Part shown: positions 38,265 to 45,407 of the stretch, piece after piece
Layout of the letters: each line of letters begins with the position of its first letter
How positions within the stretch are numbered: position 1 is the first letter of the stretch
DNA from: Betaproteobacteria bacterium
GTDB lineage: Bacteria > Pseudomonadota > Gammaproteobacteria > Burkholderiales > Usitatibacteraceae
Assembly: GCA_016720855.1 (NCBI GenBank)
Contig: JADKJU010000005.1
Span: forward strand, 372,001 to 436,000
Length of the DNA stretch: 64,000 bases
Direction: 5' to 3'
Notes under the pieces: model-generated
The model's database searches: none
Told to the model about the DNA's origin: nothing
The model's input: the letters and a program-made list of their open reading frames with translations, nothing else
Position numbers and translations under genes: made by a program

Positions 38265-38296
38265 CCGTCTGCCGGAGTCTTCCGGAATAGACCATT

Positions 38297-38311
38297 ACAG
38301 ACAGTGTCTGT
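38297..38311. promoter_or_regulatory. Perfect palindrome ACAGACA-G-TGTCTGT
   Basis: This 15-base palindrome lies 126 bases upstream of the small gene at 38438 and just after the copA remnant. It may be an operator; no regulator can be named. Confidence 0.35.
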
Positions 38312-38437
38312 TACCGCACCGACACTACCACCACATCTGCGTACCATTCTGCCAGTCGCAAGGAGCAGGATGCAGTGTCGTCGTTTCGACTTTGTCCACG
38401 GCGGCCCTGGTTTTCACTGCTTTACTGATGAGAACCC

Positions 38438-38638
38438 ATGAAGATCATCAAGACCATTTCGGTCGGTACGTTGTCGTTGTTGGCGAGCGGTGTAGTAGTG
38501 GCGCAGAGCGAAACCATGATGGACGGTGGCAGCGGTTACGGCTGGATGGGGGGATACGGCGGGATGTGGGTGCCGCTCCTCGTCGTGATCCTGGTTGCCG
38601 GCATTGTCGCGTGGGCCGTGGCCAAGAAGGACAAGTGA
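38438..38638 (+). CDS. Small membrane protein with Met/Gly-rich segment
   Basis: This 66-residue protein has a signal peptide (ending VVVAQS), a Met/Gly-rich stretch (ETMMDGGSGYGWMGGYGGMW) and one transmembrane helix (VPLLVVILVAGIVAWAVA) with a Lys tail. Short proteins of this composition are common in copper islands. The methionines could bind Cu+. The ribosome-binding site is weak. Confidence 0.6.
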   Translation: MKIIKTISVGTLSLLASGVVVAQSETMMDGGSGYGWMGGYGGMWVPLLVVILVAGIVAWAVAKKDK

Positions 38639-38660
38639 CCGCAGACGAGAGAAGGACGTC

Positions 38661-38978
38661 ATGGCCATGAGGATCGAGCCGCAGAAGATTGGCCTGCTGC
38701 GCACGACACCACGACTGGAGCAGATCCTGCGCGTGCTTGTACGACACGGCTTCGCGGGTGTTCTTTTCGGAAGGAAGTGTTGGCCACCGCCGCGCAAGGT
38801 GCGCATGGCCTTCGAGGAACTCGGCCTGGTCCTTCTCAAGTTAGGCCAGGTAATCGCGATGCGGCATGACCTACTGCCGATTGCTTTCATCGATGAGCTG
38901 GGGTTGCTGCACGTCGAGTTGCCGGCAATGAACGTCGAGACCGCCCTTGATCTACGGCGGCTGACGATTCCTTACTAG
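38661..38978 (+). pseudogene. Truncated UbiB/AarF-family kinase-like N-terminus
   Basis: The 105 residues match the N-terminal region of UbiB/AarF proteins: LEQILRVLVRHGFAGVL, FEELGLVLLKLGQVIAMRHD and LLPIAFIDELGLLHVELP. The characteristic G-x-x-K-x-G-Q element reads LLKLGQ. The kinase-like core that should follow is absent; the frame stops at LRRLTIPY. It is therefore a broken gene, though the 5' part is intact with a start codon. Confidence 0.65.
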
Positions 38979-39111
38979 AGGACGTCACATGGTGCGGTGG
39001 CGGGAGGTCTACGGTTACACTGCAAACACGCGGTGAATGGCCCATTCCGGCCGGTCTCTCAATGCGCACGACGGCCCGTGGCCAGAGCCACGCGTCTCGC
39101 TTAGGCGATGA

Positions 39112-39138
39112 CCGGCAACGGTGGTGCACCGTTGCCGG
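39112..39138 (-). terminator. 12-bp hairpin after multicopper oxidase gene
   Basis: CCGGCAACGGTG (39112-39123) pairs perfectly with CACCGTTGCCGG (39127-39138) across a 3-base loop, four bases after the oxidase stop. No T-tract follows, so it is a likely mRNA end rather than a proven terminator. Confidence 0.55.
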
Positions 39139-39142
39139 CTAT

Positions 39143-40636
39143 TCAGGAAGGCAGCACATTCAGCACAGCCATCATTCCTGCATCTTCATGCGGCAGAATG
39201 TGGCAGTGAAACATTCGCTTTCCGGGCAGCATTTGCCGTGTCTTGATTGTGACCGTCTCCCCAGCCGGGACGTTCACGGTGTCGAACCACGCCAGATAGC
39301 TAGCTGGAACGGTAACTCCCCGGGCTGTCCGGCTGACGACCTGAAATTGAGTCCCGTGAATGTGTATTGGGTGATCCATAAACGTGGTGTTCACCAGGTC
39401 CCAAAGCTCCACGCGACCGACCACCGCTTCGAGATCGACGCGGTTCATGTCAAAGGTCTTGCCGTTGATAAGGAACGTGCCCATCATGCCCATGCCGCTG
39501 GCGGAAAGCACAATTTGCTGCCGAATGCTTGCGGGTCCAAGATCGGCAATCGGACGCAGTGACCCCGGCAGAACAACAGGTACGAGTGCTGCAGCACTGC
39601 TCGTCTGAACCGTCATCAATTCGCTACCTGCCCTGCCATTTATCGCGCCGCCATAACCAAGGTCACGAAGCACATAGCGTGTCGATTGTCTCGTCTCGAC
39701 TGTCACGACGATTTCAATTCTCTGGGCGGGAGCAAGAAGCCATTCCGTCTGCCCTAGCAATGGCTGACTCAGAAAGCCGCCATCAGTCCCGACGACAGCA
39801 AATTGGTGGCCGTCGAGACCGAGACGCAGGTAACGGTCGGCCGTCGCATTTATGATCCGCCAACGCTCGGTGGCGCCCGGTGTTGTCGCGTGAACCGGTA
39901 GCCTTTGCCCGTTCACCAGCAACGTGCCCGCACCTGTCATCATCATCCCGCTCATGCCGGACATCAACACGGAGCCGGAAGCCACCTGCCCATATTGGTC
40001 GAGCGCGAGTTCCGTGATCATCAAGGTCAACTCGGGGAGGTCGTCCAGCGGGTCATCGGCACCACGTACGATGAGCGGGGCGGCGAGACCGTGGCCTACC
40101 TGGAGCGTTGTCGTCTGATGCGCGTGTGGGTGATACCAGTACGTGCCGGCACTGCCAATTGGCACATCGAAGGAATAGATCTGGTTGGCCCCGGACGCCA
40201 CTGGGTTCATTGGGCTGCCGTCCTGGTCCACGGGAACCGCAAGGCCGTGCCAGTGGATGGTCGATTCGATGGGCAGTCGATTGGCAAAGTCAATCTTGAC
40301 GTTCTGTCCCTCGCGTAACTCGATGACCGGGCCCGGGCACTGGTTGTTGTACCCCCATAGCTCGGTCACACGGCCGGGGACCAAAGAGGTCTGGTATGGA
40401 GAGGCGGTGAGCGCCCCCCGGAAGGCATCCTCGACGGCACTGGTGTTCGCAAGTGCATCGAGGCGACGCAACGGAAGTCCAGTGGGAATTGTCGATCCAA
40501 AGGCAGATGTCCCACCAAACATGCCTCCCATGCCTACACGCGGCATGCCCCGCATTTGTGCTGAAAGGTTATGAGATGCAAACAGTGTCGATAGGGTGCC
40601 CGCTGCAACTGTTTGAATAAACTGACGACGACGCAT
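39143..40636 (-). CDS. CueO-like multicopper oxidase
   Basis: This 497-residue enzyme has a Tat-like N-terminus (MRRRQFIQTVAAG) and all copper motifs: HWHG, HPHAHQ, DHPIHIHGTQF and HCHILPHEDAGMM. Met-rich segments (MRGMPRVGMGGMFGG; VLMSGMSGMMM) probably capture Cu+. The axial ligand and spacing fit CueO/SufI-type three-domain oxidases. GGAGTAACAC precedes the ATG. It stands alone, not in an operon with cupredoxin, so it may act under different conditions from the oxidase at 20003. Confidence 0.88.
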   Translation of the reverse strand: MRRRQFIQTVAAGTLSTLFASHNLSAQMRGMPRVGMGGMFGGTSAFGSTIPTGLPLRRLDALANTSAVEDAFRGALTASPYQTSLVPGRVTELWGYNNQCPGPVIELREGQNVKIDFANRLPIESTIHWHGLAVPVDQDGSPMNPVASGANQIYSFDVPIGSAGTYWYHPHAHQTTTLQVGHGLAAPLIVRGADDPLDDLPELTLMITELALDQYGQVASGSVLMSGMSGMMMTGAGTLLVNGQRLPVHATTPGATERWRIINATADRYLRLGLDGHQFAVVGTDGGFLSQPLLGQTEWLLAPAQRIEIVVTVETRQSTRYVLRDLGYGGAINGRAGSELMTVQTSSAAALVPVVLPGSLRPIADLGPASIRQQIVLSASGMGMMGTFLINGKTFDMNRVDLEAVVGRVELWDLVNTTFMDHPIHIHGTQFQVVSRTARGVTVPASYLAWFDTVNVPAGETVTIKTRQMLPGKRMFHCHILPHEDAGMMAVLNVLPS

Positions 40637-40784
40637 GTGTTACTCCTTGGGAATGAAAGGGTTCGAGTACTTGATGGTGCGACATCCGTTATCGGTCGAA
40701 GAGGTCAAGGTGCGCTCAGGCAGATATGGCGAGCTTTCGTCGGTGATCGCGACTCTCGGCCTATCGATCTGCGCCTAAGTCGAC

Positions 40785-41618
40785 TCATTCGCGACCGACT
40801 GGCTCGCTGTAGAAGTAAATGCCACACGTAATTCGTTGACGCGGTTCAGGAGACGCGGCTTCACTCTCCTCGCGCGTAGTGGCCACGCGGTTCAAATCGG
40901 TCAGCATCTTCATTCCGAGGCCGTGAGCCCGCTTTTCCACGTGCTCGACGCTGGACTGCGTGAGACCCTCATACATAAGGCTTCGCTCGAACCGCGGTGG
41001 GCGGTTCCCCAGCAGATTTTCCGTGGCTGCCGCCGCGTGGTCGTGCAGGTTGTGCGCGAAAAAGAAGAGTTTTTCGTCAAGCCCGGCTGGCGGCACGAAC
41101 GCATCGGCGTTTAGCACAAGTCGGTCCTGTTCGTCGATTCGAACCACCCCAAGGCGAAGCCACTCATCCAACACGACGCGCGGACGGATATCGGTGCTGC
41201 GGCTCGCAACGAGGTCCTCGAAGCAAACTCGTGCGCCGTTAGTGCGCGCACGCGGCAGTGGTCTCGCATTCCCGTCTTCATCGAGGAAGCGCTCGTCGGA
41301 GAGCCACGTTGTCACGAGCCGACCGCCCAGCGAAACGCTTTCGGGCACGACTTCCTTCGCGGACGTATCCGACCCGCGTAAACGCCGTACGTCCTTGCGG
41401 TGCACACCCGATAAAAGGCTGATACGGCTGTCGGACATCTTCCGCGCCCCGAGGCGGAACTCGCGCTCGGCCAATTCAACGAAAACGCCCTTGAGGAGTT
41501 CGGCCATCAGTGGATACGTCACCCCGCTGGCTAGCATCAGGCGAACCATCGGGCGCAGGGCGCGCCGGATCGCGCGTACAAGCGCCGGTGCAGGGGCTGT
41601 GGTGTTCAACAAACTCAT
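40785..41618 (-). CDS. DUF6502-like protein, possible DNA-binding regulator
   Basis: This 277-residue protein starts at ATG 41618 (MSLLNTTAPAPALVRAIRRA). Residues 30-82 contain LMAELLKGVFVELAEREF and then MSDSRISLLSGVHRKDVRRLRG, which looks like a helix-turn-helix with recognition helix RKDVRRL. The C-terminal half (LFFFAHNLHDHAAAATENLL, EHVEKRAHGLGMKML) is helical and of unknown role. The size and sequence fit the DUF6502 family. It is divergent from a lipoprotein/WWNP operon whose promoter holds a 21-base palindrome, so it may be its repressor. That regulatory role is inference. Confidence 0.65.
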   Translation of the reverse strand: MSLLNTTAPAPALVRAIRRALRPMVRLMLASGVTYPLMAELLKGVFVELAEREFRLGARKMSDSRISLLSGVHRKDVRRLRGSDTSAKEVVPESVSLGGRLVTTWLSDERFLDEDGNARPLPRARTNGARVCFEDLVASRSTDIRPRVVLDEWLRLGVVRIDEQDRLVLNADAFVPPAGLDEKLFFFAHNLHDHAAAATENLLGNRPPRFERSLMYEGLTQSSVEHVEKRAHGLGMKMLTDLNRVATTREESEAASPEPRQRITCGIYFYSEPVGRE

Positions 41619-41674
41619 GCGCAGATGGATTTGGCTTTGCGAAATTGGCCGTTTGATCCTAGCACAGGAAACTC

Positions 41675-41703
41675 TTGACGTGGGAAATTTTCCCACGTAT
41701 TGT
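41675..41703 (+). promoter_or_regulatory. Sigma70-like promoter with embedded 21-base palindrome
   Basis: TTGACG (41675-41680) and TATTGT (41698-41703) are 17 bases apart. The spacer and both flanks hold ACGTGGGAAA-T-TTTCCCACGT (41678-41698), a perfect 10-bp dyad. A protein bound here would block RNA polymerase. A second, weaker dyad ATTCCC/GGGAAT spans 41727-41749. Confidence 0.65.
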
Positions 41704-41821
41704 GCCCTCATAGAACCTATTTCAGTATTCCCTAATGAACTTTGGGAATCTGACTCAGGTCTCACCTGACCACAGTCACGATCCGCGCAAGTCTCAATGC
41801 GACAGCACACAAGGCTCACCC

Positions 41822-42719
41822 ATGACCCGTAAACATTGCTCCGGAATCTTTTCCCATGCGTTAGCGCTTTTCGCGCTGCTATCGCTTGCGGCATGCGGCG
41901 GCGGCGGAACGAGCCCTTCGGCATCAGGTGGGGTGATCGGCGGAACTGGATTCAAGGGTCCGGTGAGTGGCGCAACCGTTACTGCCTATGCCGTGAGCGG
42001 TGGATCACGCGGCGCACAGATAGGCACTACGACGACCGATGCTGGCGGAGGATTCACGCTGTCGATCGGGAGCCACACCGGGGCCGTGATGCTGCAACTT
42101 TCCGGGGGCACCTACACGGACGAGGCGACGGGCTCCCCGATGAACATGGCATCGGGAGACGTGATGACGGCAGTTCTCCCCACGGTCGCGGCAAACGCCA
42201 CGATGAGCGGGATTCAGATCACGCCACTGACCTCGATGGCGCAGACATTGGCACAGAACCAAGCCGGTGGAATGACCGATGCCAACATCATGTCGGCCAA
42301 CGCAGCCATTGGCAGCTACTTCTTGGTGAGCGACATTCTTCGGGTGTCTCCGATGAATCCGCTTGTCGCAGGCTCTGGTAGTACCGCCACCACGGACACG
42401 ATGAACTACGGGATGTCCATCGCTGCAATGTCCGAGTACGCGAGGAGCCTGGGAATGACCACGTCCTCCGCCATGGTAACTGCCCTCATGAATGATTCGT
42501 CGGACGGATTCATGAACGGACGAATGGGCCAATCGCCGGTGATGATGGGTGGTATGGGCATGGGGACCACCATGTCCCCCTTCCGCCGGCACCAGGGATC
42601 TTGCAGGCGCGATGTCCGCCTTCACCGTTTCAGCGCAGAACAGGTCGGGCATAACCTCATCGATGATGCAGTCCCTGATCGCGCGCCTTGGTGCATCCAG
42701 CGGCCAACTTGCTTTCTAG
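41822..42719 (+). pseudogene. Secreted lipoprotein with one-base frameshift near C-terminus
   Basis: The gene encodes a lipoprotein of about 298 residues (lipobox LSLAAC, followed by GGGG). It has a carboxypeptidase-regulatory-like beta segment (GPVSGATVTAYAVSGGSRGA) and a long Met/Ala/Ser-rich region (MTDANIMSANAAIGSYF, SPVMMGGMGMG). After GTTMSP the annotated frame becomes implausible. Removing one C from the CCCCC run at 42573-42577 restores SAGTRDLAGAMSAFTVSAQN and LIARLGASSGQLAF, ending at TAG 42717-42719. It precedes the WWNP gene by 16 bases and shares its promoter. Whether the extra C is real is unknown. Confidence 0.7.
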
Positions 42720-42735
42720 AATAGGGCAGATAGTC

Positions 42736-43797
42736 ATGAAGAGATTTCTAGCAACCGTGGCAATGGCAGCTGTGTCGGCCTCCGCATTCAGCCAGATGAT
42801 GGGGGCACAGATGTCGACCTCGAGTTACTTTCCGATGGTTGACGGGGCGCGCTACGAATACATGCATGCTGGCGGTACGACAGCCATGAGCGCGGCAGTA
42901 ATGCGGAGCGGGCAGACGTGGGCGGGTCAGGCCGGCCTCTACGCGATGCACTACACCTACACATGCAACATCGGGGCGGCCTGTGCGACCGATGCGACTC
43001 ACTTCTACGGCATGGGACCCGATGGCGTTCATTATTTCGGGGGAACGGGGGCGAATCCCACGGGTACGCAATACTCCATGATGACCCTGACATCGCCTGA
43101 GTGGGTAATGAAGAATCCGGTAACACCGGGAACGATGATGGGCGGTGGCGGCTTTGCGAACGCGGAGTCGTGGTCAATGGGGGTGGCGGGTACAGGCAGC
43201 ACGATGGGCTCGCAGAGCTACATGAGCAGCTACTCCGCCCAAGCTCTCGAAACCGTCGTGACACCGGCAGGCACCTTCTCCAACGTGCTTCATATCCGCG
43301 AGCGGTCGGGATCGAGCATTTCGCGCGACGTCTGGTACGCATCCGGCGTTGGCATGGTCATGATGGACGACGGCACGCAGGTTATGAAGCTCTCCGGCTA
43401 CACGATGCCTGGTGCGGTCGCCCAGCCTGCAGGGGGAAGCGCGGCGCTGCCATTTACCCCAGTCAATGGAATGTGGTGGAACCCCAATGAGTCGGGTACG
43501 GGTTATAGCCTGCAGACTCAACGCGGCGTGATGGTTGTCGCGATGTTCAGTTACACCTCAGCCGGTGATCCCGTCTGGTACTACGCCCCTGGGCGCCTGT
43601 CTAGCACGGGCGCTGGCGTCACGATGTCCTCAACGCTGGACCGCTATCGAGGTGGTCAATGCGCATCGTGTGGGTACATGGCACCAAACCTAGCTGGAAA
43701 TGACGGATCATTCTCTATTGAATTTTCATCACCAACATCCGCTACCGTGCGACTTCCCGGTGGGCGCACGACCGCTATCCAGCCGCAGCCTTGGTAA
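42736..43797 (+). CDS. Secreted WWNP-domain protein, paralogue of 7174-8232
   Basis: This 353-residue protein has a signal peptide (ending SAFSQM) and the same layout as the protein at 7174: N-terminal YFPMVDGARYEYMHAGG and HFYGMGPDGVHYFGG, and a C-terminal module from GMWWNPNESGTGYSLQ with DPVWYYAPG, GGQCASCGY and LPGGRTTAIQPQPW. It is richer in Met than its paralogue (MMGAQMS, MVMMDDGTQVM), which may reflect copper binding. It follows the lipoprotein at 41822. Function unknown; a secreted structural or surface role is likely. Confidence 0.78.
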   Translation: MKRFLATVAMAAVSASAFSQMMGAQMSTSSYFPMVDGARYEYMHAGGTTAMSAAVMRSGQTWAGQAGLYAMHYTYTCNIGAACATDATHFYGMGPDGVHYFGGTGANPTGTQYSMMTLTSPEWVMKNPVTPGTMMGGGGFANAESWSMGVAGTGSTMGSQSYMSSYSAQALETVVTPAGTFSNVLHIRERSGSSISRDVWYASGVGMVMMDDGTQVMKLSGYTMPGAVAQPAGGSAALPFTPVNGMWWNPNESGTGYSLQTQRGVMVVAMFSYTSAGDPVWYYAPGRLSSTGAGVTMSSTLDRYRGGQCASCGYMAPNLAGNDGSFSIEFSSPTSATVRLPGGRTTAIQPQPW

Positions 43798-43872
43798 TTG
43801 ACTTGGGCACTCATGCAAATCAGGAAAGCCCGACAATCTTTATTGAGGAAGTCTTGCATTGAAATCGGGGCC

Positions 43873-44328
43873 TCAGGCTAGAAGCACTGCTTCAGCCTGT
43901 CGCCTCGTCACCAACCCCGGCAACACCCTCCCGCCTCCATAAACCCACTTTCCCAGTTCCGCGGTGGTACCAGCCCAATCCCTCTGATTGATCCGCCTTC
44001 GCAGAGTGGAAGTCTGTAGCCGCCCCGCCCCCAAGTTGAACGTGAAATCCACAATGGCAGCCAGCCGACCGGCAGGCTCCGTGGCCAATATCGGACAGTA
44101 CCGCAGCGTGGCCGCAAGCGCTGTCTTCAGGTCCTGCAAGAGGTAGGACTCTGCCTCAGCTTCCGTAATCGGCGGGTGATCAGGGTGGCAAAGATGGCCG
44201 TACCCAATCGTCCAGTAACCCGCGGGGCAGACATACGGGTGCGCTCGCCCCTGGTCCTCCTTTGGCACCCGGTGGAATCCCTCGAACCGCTTTGCGAGTT
44301 CCACCGCGGCAGGCGGAACCGCAATCAC
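43873..44328 (-). CDS. Phage endolysin (GH24 lysozyme)
   Basis: This 151-residue enzyme has the T4-lysozyme-type catalytic region: Glu16 in RFEGFHR, a following Asp25 and the WTIGYGH loop with Thr40. The C-terminal part contains ATEPAGRLAAIVDFTFNLGAG and RDWAGTTAELGKWVYGGG, typical of GH24 endolysins. It has no signal peptide, so release depends on the holin gene upstream. The start is GTG, overlapping the holin stop (GTGA). Confidence 0.88.
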   Translation of the reverse strand: MIAVPPAAVELAKRFEGFHRVPKEDQGRAHPYVCPAGYWTIGYGHLCHPDHPPITEAEAESYLLQDLKTALAATLRYCPILATEPAGRLAAIVDFTFNLGAGRLQTSTLRRRINQRDWAGTTAELGKWVYGGGRVLPGLVTRRQAEAVLLA

Positions 44329-44801
44329 GGCCGCACCCGGTCAAACACGCGTCCCAGGAACCAGAAATTGAGCACCCCGGCCCAGAGGGCCTGGTCGGCC
44401 TCGGTCCAGGCCTGCAGGACGGCGGCACTCCAGCCGATCCCGGCGGTCAATGCGCCCACAAAGGCCGCCGTCTTGGCCGCGCAGTAGAGGGCCATGAACC
44501 AGTAGGTAATTACGGGTCGAACGCTCACTGAGAGCGCGTCGGCCCAGCGCACACCGGTCTTCTCGCCTTGGGTGCGAACTGCATCACGTAGGGCCTCGAT
44601 GGCACCGGTGTTCCAGGCCGCATCGGCTGCCGCGCCGATCTCGGACATCTTCTGCGCGCCCCGGAGCCTTTCGAACTCGAGCGCCTTGTCCTGCATCGCG
44701 AGTTCGTGGCCGCGCTCGCCACGTCGGTCGAACCATTTCAGGACTTCAGGCGCTAGGCGGAAGACGCCACCCAACAGACCACCCAACAAGGTCTCGATCA
44801 T
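44325..44801 (-). CDS. Putative 3TM-type holin
   Basis: This 158-residue protein begins MIETLLGGLLGGVFRLAPEV, continues with a charged segment (DRRGERGHELAMQDKALEFE) and ends with two or three hydrophobic helices (PVITYWFMALYCAAKTAAFV). That arrangement matches the GTA/3TM holin family. It overlaps genes on both sides by four bases in a lysis cassette. Confidence 0.72.
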   Translation of the reverse strand: MIETLLGGLLGGVFRLAPEVLKWFDRRGERGHELAMQDKALEFERLRGAQKMSEIGAAADAAWNTGAIEALRDAVRTQGEKTGVRWADALSVSVRPVITYWFMALYCAAKTAAFVGALTAGIGWSAAVLQAWTEADQALWAGVLNFWFLGRVFDRVRP

Positions 44802-45100
44802 TGCGAGCCTCCCATGAACTTGAACTTGATCGCCGCACCCAGAAGCGCCACCACCAGGAGGCTGGTCGTCGCGACACGGATCACGGTGCGCCAGGCAGTG
44901 CGACGGGCATCGCGCCAGGCTTCGAGCAGATCGCGTAGCTCCCGAATGTCTTCGGCCGCATGCGGGCCCTCGAGGCCGAGGTGAACGAGCGCGCGCTCGG
45001 CGCCACGTTCGGCGGCGCGATCGAGCAGGTCCTCGAAATCCTCCTTGCGGACGGTGAGGACGTTGTCTTCGGGGGGCGGTGTGATGTGTTCGGCGTTCAT
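44798..45100 (-). CDS. DUF6127-like small phage membrane protein
   Basis: This 100-residue protein has an acidic/helical N-terminus (VLTVRKEDFEDLLDRAAERG) and one C-terminal transmembrane helix (about 73-93). It is the first gene of the lysis cassette, just downstream of the terminator at 45108-45152. It might be an antiholin or a spanin-like protein, but no signature supports either. Confidence 0.6.
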   Translation of the reverse strand: MNAEHITPPPEDNVLTVRKEDFEDLLDRAAERGAERALVHLGLEGPHAAEDIRELRDLLEAWRDARRTAWRTVIRVATTSLLVVALLGAAIKFKFMGGSQ

Positions 45101-45107
45101 TGGGTCT

Positions 45108-45152
45108 CCAAAAAGGCGAACCCGCCACGAGGGGCTGACCTCGGGCGGGTTC
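45108..45152 (-). terminator. Rho-independent terminator between tail and lysis genes
   Basis: Reading leftward, GAACCCGCC pairs with GGCGGGTTC (45144-45152 with 45118-45126) and an inner CGAGG/CCTCG extends the stem; GCCTTTTT follows. It should stop transcription leaving the tail operon, so lysis genes need read-through or their own promoter. Confidence 0.75.
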
Positions 45153-45185
45153 TGGGTTGAATCACAGCATTGATCTACGGGTGGA

Positions 45186-45407
45186 TCAAATCTCGATTAC
45201 CTCCAGCGTGAGACTGGGTGCGACACCCTCGATCACATCGTCGCGCACGAATACGGTTTGGCCGACCTGGGCATCTCCCCGAGCGGTGAGGATCCCGCCA
45301 CCGGGGAGTTGCACCGTGACAACGCCGGCGCCCACTGCCGTGACGGTCCCCGCCTGAAGGGGCGGATCCGGTAGCAGCTGGCGAAACTGCTGGTAGACGT
45401 TATGCAT
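45186..45407 (-). CDS. Small phage protein
   Basis: This 73-residue protein (MHNVYQQFRQLLPDPPLQAG then VTVQLPGGGILTARGD) looks like a beta-rich OB-type fold. It is the last gene before the terminator and overlaps the tail gene upstream by eight bases. No function is assigned; it may be a small tail-tip component. Confidence 0.6.
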   Translation of the reverse strand: MHNVYQQFRQLLPDPPLQAGTVTAVGAGVVTVQLPGGGILTARGDAQVGQTVFVRDDVIEGVAPSLTLEVIEI

